Notes under the pieces: model-generated
What the model was told of the DNA's origin: nothing
Database searches by the model: none
Seen by the model: only the letters and a program-made list of their open reading frames with translations
In this document: piece after piece, positions 9,174 to 18,460 of the stretch
Layout of the letters: every line of letters begins with the position of its first letter
How positions within the stretch are numbered: the stretch's first letter is position 1
Position numbers and translations under genes: made by a program
Source: JADKCL01 sp046329055
GTDB taxonomy: Bacteria; Bacteroidota; Bacteroidia; J057; JADKCL01
Length of the DNA: 64,000 nucleotides
Reading direction: 5' to 3'
Assembly: GCA_046329055.1 (NCBI GenBank)
Contig: JAXLVK010000021.1
Span: forward strand, 5,508-69,507

Positions 9174-10865
9174 ATGAACAGCAGCAACATCAACCGTCGG
9201 CAGTTTCTGAACCGTGCTGGGTTGGCGGGGTTGGGGATATTGGCGTTGGGGGGTGGGGCTTGGTCTTGTGAGCGGGAGGAGGAGAAGGGGGCGATTCCGG
9301 GGAAATTGCTGGGGCCGGATTTTGGAAGTGGGCATCGGCTGCGGATGGCAATGGGGGAATTGAACGAAAGGCGGATCATTCGCAAGGAGGTGGTGATCAT
9401 TGGCGGGGGGGTGGCGGGATTGGCTTGTGCTTGGCGGTTGCGGAAGATGGGGATCCATGATTTCACGATCCTGGAAATGGAGTACGAGCCGGGTGGAAAT
9501 GCCCGGGGTGGGATCACGGATACGAATCATTGGGGGCTGGGGAGGGGCAAAAGCGCTGACGGTAAACAGGCGGGGCAACGCTATCCTTGGGGAGCGCATT
9601 ATCTCCCGGTGCCGGATGCGCGGAATACTTTGTTGATCGAGTTCCTGCAATCGGCGGGTGTGGTTACGGGATTTGACTTGCTGAATCGCCCGGTTTTCAA
9701 TGAATTGTACCTCTGTCAGGCTCCGGAGGAGCGGCTCATGATCCACGGGCAATGGCAGAAGGGTCTGGTGCCGCAACTGGGTGTCCCTGCCAAGGAACGG
9801 GCGCAGATTGCGGAGTTTTTCCAGGTCATGGAGGATTGGAAAAAGCGCGTCGGGGTGGACGGCAAGCCTGCATTTGCGATCCCTGCGGAAAACAGCTCTC
9901 AAGATCCGGAGTTTCTGCACCTCGACACGATGACGATGGCGGAGTACCTGCACATGTTGCGGCTGGATTCGCCGCACCTGCGCTGGTATGTGGACTATTG
10001 CTGCCGGGATGACTTTGGGCTTGGGGTGGAGCAATGCTCTGCTTGGGCGGGGGTGCATTATTTTGCCTCCCGGACGGGTGGCGGGGCGAATGCGGAAAGC
10101 AGCGAGGTCTTGACTTGGCCGGAGGGGAATGCTTGGTTGGTGCAACAACTCAGCAAGGACTTGGATCCGTGGCAGTTGCAGCGGAATTCGATGGCCTATT
10201 CGGTGAAGAATATGGAGGATTATGTGGAGGTGAAGGCGATTGATCCGACTGTTCCGTTCGATGCGATGGTGTTGCAGGCCAAGGCGGCAGTTTTCGCCGG
10301 GCCGCAGTTTGTGGCGGCGCATATTGTGGAGGGGCATCCGGGCATGCATCCGGCATTCACCTACGCTCCGTGGATCGTCGCCAATGTCCGGTTGCGATTC
10401 AAGGACAATCCGTTGTTGCACGATGTGCATTGGGACAATGTCCCCTATGGCCGCAAATCATTGGGGTATGTGCATGCTGGGCACCAAAGCCTTGCGATGC
10501 AACAGCCGGAGGAGACGGTCCTGACTTGGTATATGCCGCTGAGCGATGGCGATCCCAAAGCGGCGCGGAAACAGGCTCTGGATCAAAGGTATGCGCATTG
10601 GCAGGCGATGGTGATGGAGGATTTGGAGTACATGCATCCCGGGCTGGTGCAGCATGTCCGCAACATCGATGTTTGGACGTGGGGGCATGGGATGATCCGG
10701 CCGTTGCCGGGATTGATCACGGGGGAGGCGTTGAGGGCGGCGCGGCAGCCGATTGGGCGGATTCATTTCGCGCACAGCGACTTGAGTGGGATGTCGATTT
10801 TTGAGGAGGCGTTTCATCAGGGGTGTCGGGCGGCGGCAGAGGTTGCGGTGGAATTGCGGGGTTGA
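9174..10865 (+). CDS. Tat-exported FAD-dependent oxidoreductase (amine-oxidase/phytoene-desaturase fold)
   Basis: 563 residues. The N-terminus has a twin-arginine signal (NRRQFLNRAG at residues 7-16, then a Gly/Leu-rich core) ending in GGAWSC, so Cys32 could be lipidated. The dinucleotide-binding motif IIGGGVAGLACAWRL begins near residue 75, followed by the ribose-binding acid in ILEMEYEPGGNARGG. This is the N-terminal Rossmann pattern of NAD(P)-binding amine oxidase-like flavoproteins. The C-terminal part ends with IGRIHFAHSDLSGMSIFEEA, the usual FAD-contacting segment of the family. The substrate is unknown. An upstream GTG start at 9156 overlaps the likely ribosome-binding region (GGGAGGTGGG), so 9174 is preferred. 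A polytopic membrane protein is encoded downstream on the same strand, but 460 nt of repeats lie between them. Confidence 0.78.
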   Translation: MNSSNINRRQFLNRAGLAGLGILALGGGAWSCEREEEKGAIPGKLLGPDFGSGHRLRMAMGELNERRIIRKEVVIIGGGVAGLACAWRLRKMGIHDFTILEMEYEPGGNARGGITDTNHWGLGRGKSADGKQAGQRYPWGAHYLPVPDARNTLLIEFLQSAGVVTGFDLLNRPVFNELYLCQAPEERLMIHGQWQKGLVPQLGVPAKERAQIAEFFQVMEDWKKRVGVDGKPAFAIPAENSSQDPEFLHLDTMTMAEYLHMLRLDSPHLRWYVDYCCRDDFGLGVEQCSAWAGVHYFASRTGGGANAESSEVLTWPEGNAWLVQQLSKDLDPWQLQRNSMAYSVKNMEDYVEVKAIDPTVPFDAMVLQAKAAVFAGPQFVAAHIVEGHPGMHPAFTYAPWIVANVRLRFKDNPLLHDVHWDNVPYGRKSLGYVHAGHQSLAMQQPEETVLTWYMPLSDGDPKAARKQALDQRYAHWQAMVMEDLEYMHPGLVQHVRNIDVWTWGHGMIRPLPGLITGEALRAARQPIGRIHFAHSDLSGMSIFEEAFHQGCRAAAEVAVELRG

Positions 10866-10936
10866 GGGGATCTAGGATTCGATTGTGGTGGCGTTGATTT
10901 GGGTGTTTGGTGAATCTGGTGACATTGTGTTTCGCG

Positions 10937-11260
10937 GTTCGACCCCGCCGATTCTCGGCACGCAGCGCTGGGGTCGTTGGGGTGATTTGTGCGCCGTGGG
11001 GGCTACATACGTTCGACCCCGCCGATTCTCGGCACGCAGCGCTGGGGTCGTTGGGGTGTTTTGTGCGTCGTGGGCTTCTGGCCGCAGGACACCATTGCTC
11101 TAGCCTTCGGCTGAGATTTCGCCGGAGGCTAATGTTCGATCGGCGTGCGGCAGGATGCCGCCGCCTCGTTCTGGCTTCTGGCCGCAGGACGCCGCTGCCG
11201 TGTTCTGGTGTTTGGATGCCGCCGCCTCGTTCTGGCTTCTGGCCGCAGGACGCCGCTGCC
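10937..11260. repeat. GC-rich direct repeats: a 63-bp pair and a 46-bp pair
   Basis: A unit beginning GTTCGACCCCGCCGATTCTC occurs at about 10937-11000 and again at 11011-11073, almost identical. A second unit, starting GATGCCGCCGCCTCGTTCTG, occurs at 11154-11199 and 11215-11260. The phrase CTTCTGGCCGCAGGAC also appears at 11074. The 460-nt space between the genes ending at 10865 and starting at 11330 is essentially all repeat. One plus-strand frame stays open across it by chance, joined to the following gene. Confidence 0.8.
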
Positions 11261-11329
11261 TCGATTCTGGCGATTGGATGCCGCTATGCATGGGGAGGGT
11301 GGCAATTGATTACCTTTGGGCTGCCTTGC

Positions 11330-12439
11330 ATGGAGAGAACTGCACATACCCGCCATCCGCAGCCTTGGATTTATCGGCCATGGGTGGATGGGCCGTTCAT
11401 TTTGGCGCCAGCATTTCTTGTGACTTTGGTGGTGGTGGCCTTTCCGGGCATTTTTGCGGACAATGATTCCCTCAGCCCGCGGGCTTGGCTCTTGCTGATC
11501 GTGGGGGTGGATGTGGCGCATGTCTATAGCACGATGTGGCGGACCTATCTGGATCCGAGTGAGTTTTCGCGGCACCGAAATCTGCTCATTTACACGCCTT
11601 TGGCGGTTTGGATTGGTGGAATTGTGCTGTATTCCATGGGGCCGATGGTGTTTTGGCGGGTGATGGCTTATCTCGCGGTCTTCCATTTCATTCGGCAGCA
11701 GTATGGCTTCATGGCGGTCTATTCGCGGCGCGATGCCCGTCCGGAATGGGAGCGGCACTTTGACTCTATCACGGTCTATGCGCTGACTTTGTATCCGATC
11801 CTTTTCTGGCATACGCACCTGCCGCGGAACTTTTCGTGGTTCGTGGAGGGCGATTTCTTGGGGGTGGATGCGCCTTGGTTGACGGACATCGGCTTGGTGA
11901 TTTATGGGCTGATTGTGGTTGGGTATGTCGTGAAGGAGCTTCGTCAGGGCCTAAAAAGGGGCTTCAATCTGCCTAAGAACCTGATTTTGCTGGGGACCGG
12001 GCTGAGTTGGTACTGCGGGATTGTGCTGCGGAATGGGGACCTGGCATTTACCGCGACGAATGTGATCGCACACGGCTTGCCCTATATGGCGATGGTCTGG
12101 ATTTATGGACGGAAAAAGCATGCTCCTGCCCAGCAACAATCCGCGCCGAATGTCTGGATGCGTTGGGGATTCCGGGTGGCATTTGTCCCGGCGTTTCTGG
12201 GGTTGCTGCTGGGGCTGGCGTATCTGGAGGAGGGGCTCTGGGACGGTTTGGTCTGGCGCGACCATGCGGGATTGTTCCCCTGGGCGCAGGGATTGCCGTT
12301 TCTGGAGGATCAAGCCGCGCTGGCAATCATGGTGCCGCTGCTGTCGCTGCCGCAGGTCACGCATTATATCGTGGACGGGTTCATTTGGAAGATGCGGCGG
12401 GAGGATGGGGATTTGCGGGTGATTGATGAGGAAAGATGA
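11330..12439 (+). CDS. Polytopic inner-membrane protein of unknown function
   Basis: 369 residues with roughly eight to nine hydrophobic segments. The start at 11330 (MERTAHTRHPQPWIYRPWVD) is chosen because everything upstream in the same frame is repeat DNA. Conserved-looking polar motifs lie between the segments: VDVAHVYSTMWRTYLD, FHFIRQQYGFMAVYSRRD, NVIAHGLPYMAMVWIYGRKK and a C-terminal QVTHYIVDGFIWKMRR. The spaced His residues (AHVY, FHFIRQ, AHGLP, THYIVDG) could be metal or haem ligands, but this is speculation. It may work with the Tat flavoprotein upstream. No family name is assigned. Confidence 0.65.
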   Translation: MERTAHTRHPQPWIYRPWVDGPFILAPAFLVTLVVVAFPGIFADNDSLSPRAWLLLIVGVDVAHVYSTMWRTYLDPSEFSRHRNLLIYTPLAVWIGGIVLYSMGPMVFWRVMAYLAVFHFIRQQYGFMAVYSRRDARPEWERHFDSITVYALTLYPILFWHTHLPRNFSWFVEGDFLGVDAPWLTDIGLVIYGLIVVGYVVKELRQGLKRGFNLPKNLILLGTGLSWYCGIVLRNGDLAFTATNVIAHGLPYMAMVWIYGRKKHAPAQQQSAPNVWMRWGFRVAFVPAFLGLLLGLAYLEEGLWDGLVWRDHAGLFPWAQGLPFLEDQAALAIMVPLLSLPQVTHYIVDGFIWKMRREDGDLRVIDEER

Positions 12440-12819
12440 AAGTTGAAAGATGAAGGATGAAGGATGAAAGATGGAGGGCAATCGCTCCTAATCTGTCCGA
12501 ATTCGAGCCTGCGGCATCTCGGCCGCGTTCGACTTCGCTCAGGGCAGGCTCCGGGCTAGCCTGCTCGAGCGGAAGCCTGTCCCTAGGATCGAGGGCGGAA
12601 GAATTCGGAAATCCATTGATCTCTATTGCCATTTCGGTTCACGCTGGCAACCCTTCGACAAGCTCAGGACGGGTATGCCAGCGGCAGGGTAGGCGTGCGG
12701 CCGGAGGCCGCCGCCTCGACTCAGAACATTCTCCCCTAGGAGGGAAAGCATGGAATTTTTGCTGGCTGTGTCGGGAGATTGGGAAATAATGATCGCACGA
12801 TGCCCTATCTTGTCCATCT
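12437..12819. other. Intergenic region with short tandem and palindromic repeats
   Basis: Directly after the stop codon, 12437-12480 is a run of imperfect 8-mers based on GATGAAAG. Further on are GTTCGACTTCGCTCAGG (about 12528) and CCTTCGACAAGCTCAGG (about 12653), two widely dispersed bacterial repeat cores, and GGCCGGAGGCCGCCGCCTCG near 12701. No open frame here has credible protein character. Confidence 0.6.
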
Positions 12820-15080
12820 ATGCCATTCACTGTCCAGCGACTGAGTGTCTTCCTTTTGCGGTACCAAGGCCTGATGCTGGGAATTGGGGCGGGTGTGATC
12901 TTCCTGCTGGTCTTTTCGGTTGCATTTCAGCAATTCAAGGACCAGGATTATCTGGATCGGGACGACGGGGTGATCACGCTGAGTCATGCGCGCAACCTCG
13001 TGGACTATGGTTTCATCGGTGTGGAGCCGAGTGGCCGGCAGGTGGAGGGCTTTTCAGCGCCGCTTCAGTTCTGGATGTATGGTGGCCTACAAATTGACCG
13101 GGGTTGGCTGGGAGGGGTTTCGGGAGGTTCCAAACCTATTTCTGTACGTTCTGGATGGGATTTTTCGTGGTGCTCCCCTTTGGGCGGCGGCCCATGCGCG
13201 CGATGTTGCTGGCCTTGGGAGTGGCCTTGCTGCTGTCCCGGCTCACCAGGTTCATGGCTTGGCATGGCTCGGGGATGGAAAATGCATGGCTGCACATGGC
13301 GGTGGCGGGGTTGATCGCGCTGTTTCATCATGGTTTCGAGAAGGGGCGGCTTCCTTGGTATTGGGGCATTGTGGTGGGGTTGGCCATGCTGATTCGGCTG
13401 GACAGCATTTTCCATGTGTTGCCATTGTTGCTGGTATTTTCTCTGGCGCATTTCTGGGAATGGCAGGACCTCCGGATCGGGTGGGTTCCTGTCGTGGCGC
13501 TTGGGGTCTGGGGGCTTTACCAATGCTGGCGGTATTCTTATTTCGGCACGCTATCCCCCAATACGGGCTTGGCGCAGGGCATTGATCCGGGGTTGAACCT
13601 GGAACGTGTGCTGAGTGGGGAGGTGGGTTGGCTTCGCGAGTCGCTGCAATTGAGCTGGGAAAACATGCGGGTCTTGGGGGTATGGATGGTTCCGTTTGGA
13701 TTGCTCTGCTGGCCCTTTGTTCGGATGGAACCTGCGGTGCGCTGGACGACCATAGCGGCCTTGCTCTTGATGCTCACGGCCTTTTTCAATCCGCTGGTGT
13801 TTGGAAGGACCCGGCTTGACCCTGCGCGCACCATCACATTTGCTGCATTGGTCGGGGCATTGGTGCTGGCGCAATTGGTGATGAACATCGATTGGCGTCG
13901 CGAACGGATGGCATGGATGGGATTGGCGATTTCCGTGGTTGGGATTGCATTGCTGGAACCCGGATTAGCGGTGAGAAAGGTCTGGATCTGCTGCGGGATC
14001 TATCCTTATGAAGGTTTCACGAAGGAGGGATTGGCGTTTCAGGCGGAAAACGAGCTGCATCGTATCACATTCTCCTCCCCGGATTTGGGCAAACTCAGCT
14101 ATCAAAAGCACTTCAACATGTTTGACATGGGATTTCTGGGCTCGCCCCTGATTTCCCGGCTCAAGGGGGATGAGGACGCCCTGCGACGCTATTTCTATGG
14201 GTTTGGACAGCCGGACATGATCGAGTCGCACGGGGAATGGAGCCTGTTGCATGCCCATGTCTTTGCCGATCCTCGCTTCCGCGAACTGTATGTCCCGCTG
14301 CGTGAGACGAGGGTGGATTTTCTGGAAAGCCATGCGCAGGATTGGCCCACTGTCACGGAGGGCGTTTATGTCCGCAAGGCGTTGTTGAAGAATTCTGGTT
14401 CTCCGGAATACCAATTGATTCAGGCCCTGCGGCGGCAAATCGGCACGGCACCCCTGCGGCAGGCATTGGCCAAGTCTGTGAATGCGTCCGACCCCACGGC
14501 GCACCAATATGTGGTAAGGACCGCCTATCGGTTCATGCCTGAGTTCCGGGAGGCGGACCTTGCGGACTCGGTGATTGCTTTGTTTCAGGCCACGCCCTCA
14601 GCGGCTTACGATCAGGCATTGCTGGGGAGTGCGGACGATGCGCATTGGTTGAACAAGGCATGGGGATGGCTGGGGAATCACCTCGAAACACAGGAATTGC
14701 AGAAATACCAAGCGAAGGTCGAAGGCAAGGTGGAGCATCATCCGATGCTGCTTCGGGAATCGGGGCGGCTACGGCTGTACCTCGGCAAGGGGCATCAGTT
14801 GTGGGTCTCGCTTTTCGATCCCAATGAGGCAGAGTTGCGGAGCCAGTGGTTTGTCCATGCTTATGCCCGGATGGCCGCCGATGTCCAGCCTCCCAATCCT
14901 TGGAATGCCTCTTTTCATGATTTCACCTGGGATCCGGCTCGTTCAGCGGTCGATCATGGGGAATGGGTGCAGGCCATTCAGCTACCGAAGTATCCGCTCA
15001 AGAGCTTGATGATTGGCCGGCCGGAGAATGGGGCTGTGGTGGCTACGCAGGTGGTGCCTTTGGGGATTTTGGGGTGGTGA
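12820..15080 (+). CDS. GT-C-like membrane glycosyltransferase (arabinofuranosyl/mannosyltransferase type), with two frameshifts
   Basis: About 753 residues when joined. The first frame (from 12820) has a membrane segment and then DRDDGVITLSHARNLVDYGF, which matches the catalytic-loop pattern DDAxITxRYAxNL of GT-C enzymes, followed by EGFSAPLQFWMY. The frame then moves to VAYKLTGVGWEGFRE near 13085 and again to FQTYFCTFWMGFFVVLPFG near 13120; both shifts fit one extra G. The remainder (to 15080) has about eight membrane segments, including the GSGMENAWLHMAVAG motif that corresponds to the SGMETAL motif of this group, and a soluble periplasmic C-terminal domain of about 350 residues. The likely role is transfer of a sugar from a polyprenyl-linked donor on the periplasmic side. 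The two indels lie within 40 nt. Confidence 0.68.
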
Positions 15081-15162
15081 GGGGGGGTGCATTCTATCTT
15101 TTGATCCATTTCCGAGCTTCTTGCATGGCCTCTGAAGGCCAATGAGGCGCTTGTGTTGAATG

Positions 15163-15324
15163 TCATCCTCTGTCGCTCGTATTGACCCAGCCTGCTTCTT
15201 CATCCCAATGGCTTTCTCCAGAAAGCAGTTGCCGTACCTCGGTCAGGAGGTCCTCGTCCTTGATCGAAGGCAGCATGTCTGCGATTTCGCGCCTCAAATC
15301 CTCAATATGGGTGGGCTTAGCCAT
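15163..15324 (-). CDS. Small addiction-module-like protein, possibly truncated by an in-frame TGA
   Basis: 53 residues: starts MAKPTHIEDLRREIADMLPS, continues KDEDLLTEVRQLLSG and ends WVNTSDRG. The helix-rich pattern (an Leu/Arg helix, DEDLL, then a short acidic tail) resembles the N-terminal part of short RelB/addiction-module antitoxin-type proteins in Bacteroidota. A very good promoter precedes it (TTG, 20 nt, TATCTTTG at 15344-15374). After the TGA stop the same frame stays open for 22 codons and reads like protein (ending EAMQEARKWIKR, TAG at 15094-15096). The original gene may therefore have been about 75 residues. No partner toxin gene was seen downstream. Confidence 0.5.
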   Translation of the reverse strand: MAKPTHIEDLRREIADMLPSIKDEDLLTEVRQLLSGESHWDEEAGWVNTSDRG

Positions 15325-15343
15325 GAAATCAGTCCCTTTTTCT

Positions 15344-15374
15344 CAAAGATAGCTTGGATTGGCCTTGGGCGCAA
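15344..15374 (-). promoter_or_regulatory. Bacteroidota-type promoter for the small gene at 15163-15324
   Basis: The -33 TTG is at 15372-15374 and the -7 TATCTTTG at 15344-15351 (minus strand), with 20 nt between them. The -7 ends 20 nt before the start codon at 15324, a typical short leader. This is one of the two best promoter matches in the window. Confidence 0.5.
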
Positions 15375-15429
15375 GTGGGGAATTCAGTGCCATTGGCCTA
15401 TCTTTCGATGAAGAAATCTGAGTAACCCC

Positions 15430-15960
15430 ATGCAAAACGTCGAAGAAATCGCAGATGCCCTTGATGCCCTGGTAGTGGCGGTCATTCAGGCTTGCCAAGA
15501 ATTGGAGAACCCGCCGAATGGGCGGTTGGTGCTCAAGGCGAAGGGTTCTCAGGAATGGTATGTGCTGTTCTACTTCGGATCCAAGGATGTCCAACTGAAG
15601 GCCGTGAAGGACGGTGATGCCTATCTGGTGCAAAGGACCTTCATGGCACATCAGCATACGGTTGCAGGTGCAGAGATCGTGCATGTCTTCTTCGAGGCGG
15701 AATTTCCAGAGCAATCGGGCAATTGGGTGCGGGAGTTGGTGGAAAGCTGCGAGGAGCGGATGGCTAGGATGCTGCCGGGAACGGGAAAGCCGATGGAAGG
15801 CTCCTGCCTGCGTTGTGGGCATGATTCGGATGCGCATCAGCTTCGTGGCTGGAACGATGCTGAGTTGGGCGTGCCGAAGGAGGGGTGGATTATGTGTCAG
15901 GATGAGGATTGTGCTTGTTTTGGGACTTGGGGGTTGAGCAAGGAGTTTCTGGGGGCTTGA
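15430..15960 (+). CDS. Hypothetical protein with a C-terminal Cys-rich, zinc-ribbon-like segment
   Basis: 176 residues, soluble. The first 120 residues are an alpha/beta domain of unknown family (EIADALDALVVAVIQACQEL; RLVLKAKGSQEWYVLFYFGS). The last 50 residues hold two Cys pairs, CLRCGHDSDAH and MCQDEDCACFGTWG, about 30 residues apart. The spacing fits a zinc-binding knuckle pair. No signal peptide is present, so the Cys residues are probably metal ligands rather than disulphides. It stands alone between the small antitoxin-like gene and the TPR regulator. Confidence 0.6.
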   Translation: MQNVEEIADALDALVVAVIQACQELENPPNGRLVLKAKGSQEWYVLFYFGSKDVQLKAVKDGDAYLVQRTFMAHQHTVAGAEIVHVFFEAEFPEQSGNWVRELVESCEERMARMLPGTGKPMEGSCLRCGHDSDAHQLRGWNDAELGVPKEGWIMCQDEDCACFGTWGLSKEFLGA

Positions 15961-16231
15961 GTGAGTGGGGATTGCTTTGGATTTTGGGTGATTTTCCATT
16001 TTCTTCATCGTCTTTGAGACCCTTCCTTGCCGCTGACCTCATCTCCTTCTATGCCGCCGGTGCGGCCGGGTCGATCGGCGTGCGGCGAGACGCCGCCGCC
16101 TCTTCCTTCCTCGCCGCCGCCTCTTGCTTCTGCTGCTGCCTCCTCTGGGTTTCTGCTGCTGCCTCCTGTGGTACTTTGGCAACGTTATTGCTACTTGGCT
16201 GGACAATTTTCCTGAAATTGCCTGCGGAAAG

Positions 16232-18018
16232 ATGAATCACCTCCGTTCCATATTCGCCTTGTTGGCTTTTGTCCTGGCTTTTGGGTCGGTGCAGGCTTCG
16301 TTGCCGGATAGCCTCAAGAAGGAACTTGCGGGTTGCCGGACAGTGCGCAGATCAAGGCGCTGCTCGCCAAGGCGAATGCGCTGCTCTACCGCGATCCGGC
16401 GACGGGGCAGCGTTTCACGGCCTTGGCATTGGAGATCGCGGAGCGGCCCGGCAACAAGGCGATGATGCCCAAGGTGGTCAACCAACGCGGAACGCTGCAC
16501 TGGGTGGTCGGCGAATACGAGCAGGCATTGGAGGATTACCGGACTTCGGAGGGCATTTTCCGGGAACTCGATGACAGCCTGGGCATGGCGAGGGTGCAGA
16601 ACAACATCGGCTTGGTCTATATGGACATGTCCTACTACGACCTGTCGCTGCCGTATTTCCTGAAGTCATTGGCCTACTTTGAGTTGCATCCGCAGCCCTA
16701 TTCGTTGGCGACGTTGTACAACAACATTGGCTCGGTGATCATGGGCAATGGGGACAGCGTGACGGCGGAGAAGTATTTCCAGAAGGCGATTCCGAAATTC
16801 GAGGAGGTAAAGGACACGGGCGGCCTGTGCATGGTGCACAACAACCTGGGTCTCAGCATGGACGAGGGGGCGCGGTTGGATGAGGCGATGGGGCATTTCA
16901 TGCAGGCGCTCAAGGGTTATCAGGCGCTGGGCTACCTGCTCGGGCAGGCGAAGGTGCTCACGAACATTGGTTCGGTGTATGTGAAGCAGGGCAAATGGGC
17001 GGAGGCTGAGGCGGCGCATCGGCGGGCGCTTGCGATCGGGGAGGAGACGGGCAGCGTGACGGAAATCGCGATTCCGAGGCTGAAATTGGCGGAGATGTTC
17101 CTGAAAATGGGGCGCTACGAGGAGGCGATCACGGAGGCGAGGGCGGCGCTGGCGATCAATGACACGGTGGGGGCGCTGCTTCCCACGGCTTCGACCCACG
17201 AGGTGCTGGCGTTTGCCTTCGAGAAATCGCATCAGTACGACAGCGCATTGGTGCATTTCAAGGCGTTCAGCAGCTTGAGTGACAGCATTTTCAATGAAGC
17301 CAAGGCCCGAAGCCTGAGCGAGATGCGCCTGAAATTCGAATCGGAATTGAAGGACAAGGCGCTGCAAAACCTGGAGCAGGAAAAGCGACTCGACCGCCTG
17401 ACAAATGTGGCATTGGGGGGATTGGTTGCGCTGCTGATCGTGGTGGGCTTGCTGATTTATCTGCGGCAACGGGCGATCATCCGGCGGGAGCAGGCATTGG
17501 CAGCCAAGACGCAGGAGGTGGCGCGGACGCAACAGGCGCTCTCGGAGGCGGAACGCAAGACGGCGGAGGTGGAGCGATTGCGCCTGCAGGAGGAGTTGAG
17601 TTACAAAGTCCGGGAGATCGCGAACCTGGCCATGAACATTGTCCGGCGGAATGACCTGCTGGAGGTAATGGACCGGGAACTGAAGGCCCTGCGCAAGGGC
17701 GTGGACGAACAAAAGCTGAAAGACCTGAGCCTCCTCGTGAGCCAAACCTTGAGCCTGGAAAACGAACGCAAGGAGTTCCAAATCTACATCCAAGAGGCGC
17801 AGCAAAACTTCTTCCGCAACCTGGAGACGAAGTACCCCGACCTCAGCACCAAGGAAAAGCGCCTCTGTGCCATGATCAAGCTCGGCCTGAGTTCCAAGGA
17901 GATCGCCGCGGTCTTCAACATCGAGATCGGTAGCGTGGAAGTGGCAAGGCACCGTCTCCGGAAAAAGCTGGACCTGGACCCGCAGGTGGGGTTGAAGGAG
18001 TTTTTTGATGGCTTCTGA
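16232..18018 (+). CDS. TPR sensor with transmembrane segment, coiled coil and C-terminal LuxR-like HTH; one frameshift near 16330
   Basis: About 595 residues. A signal sequence starts at 16232 (MNHLRSIFALLAFVLAFGSV) in a frame that runs into the mature domain one base out of phase near GCGGGTTGCC (16328-16337). One additional G would give the uninterrupted sequence ELAGLPDSAQIKALL. From 16333 there are six to seven tetratricopeptide repeats (e.g. RVQNNIGLVYMDMSYYDLSL), one membrane segment (GGLVALLIVVGLLIYL), a long coiled coil, and a C-terminal helix-turn-helix (LCAMIKLGLSSKEIAAVFNI then VEVARHRLRKKLDL). This architecture, periplasmic TPRs linked to a cytoplasmic DNA-binding domain, is common in Bacteroidota one-component regulators. 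The target is unknown; it is not in an operon. Confidence 0.78.
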
Positions 18019-18053
18019 AGCAGAATTCACTGAATTCACGGAATTCACAGAAT
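18015..18053. repeat. Nine-bp tandem repeat (GAATTCACN) beginning at a stop codon, copy 1
   Basis: The element begins CTGAAGCAGAATTCACTGAA and consists of about three and a half units of GAATTCAC plus a variable base. The TGA at 18016-18018 is the stop codon of the TPR regulator. A near-identical copy lies at 19901-19939. Confidence 0.8.
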
Positions 18054-18460
18054 CTGCTTGGGGGCATCAGAAGAGGCGAGGGGCGTCCCGCCCAATGCCG
18101 ATCGGCACCATGCCTCCGGCCTAGGCGAGCAGATACTACAAGAGCCGATTTCCTCAAACCGTAGCCGCATTTCAAGGCACAAAGTGGGACATGGGGTCCT
18201 TTCTTGACATTCGGTATTTCCAACTGGATTGTGTCCAACGTAACCTTCAGGCTCGGCCGGAGGCCTTGTGCCTGTCAGCTTCGGGCCGGAGGCCTCTCGC
18301 TTCCAGCTTACGCCACCTTAACACGGCCCATACACGCCAATATTTATTTCTCTCAATTCCAATCATTTACTAGAAATGTAAAGCCCCTGTAAAGGTTACA
18401 TGTGGTCAAAGTGGACTGGGTTTTGCCGTAGGTTTGGCATGTCTCATTTCACAAAATAGA
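18054..18460. other. Intergenic region with GGCCGGAGGCC hairpin motifs
   Basis: No convincing gene. Two palindromic cores (CTCGGCCGGAGGCC near 18252 and GGGCCGGAGGCCTC near 18284) are related to repeats at 12701. The last 100 nt are AT-rich and hold the candidate promoter for the Big_2 lipoprotein gene. Confidence 0.5.
18429..18436 (+). promoter_or_regulatory. Candidate -7 element for the Big_2 lipoprotein gene
   Basis: TAGGTTTG matches TAnnTTTG exactly and lies 24 nt before the start codon at 18461. No TTG is present at the expected -33 distance, so it is only a partial promoter match. Confidence 0.35.

Noticed and set aside
8853..10430. 525-codon minus-strand frame opposite the flavoprotein gene
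   Set aside because: Arg/Pro/His-rich composition with no motifs. The plus strand has a Tat signal and FAD-binding site in a single complete frame.
10907..11329. N-terminal extension of the membrane protein at 11330
   Set aside because: The upstream frame is translated repeat DNA (the 63-bp and 46-bp units), with no membrane or family character.
16666..18048. 460-codon minus-strand frame opposite the TPR regulator
   Set aside because: Gln/Leu/Arg-rich mirror of the TPR and coiled-coil codons; no domain signature, and the plus strand is clearly coding.
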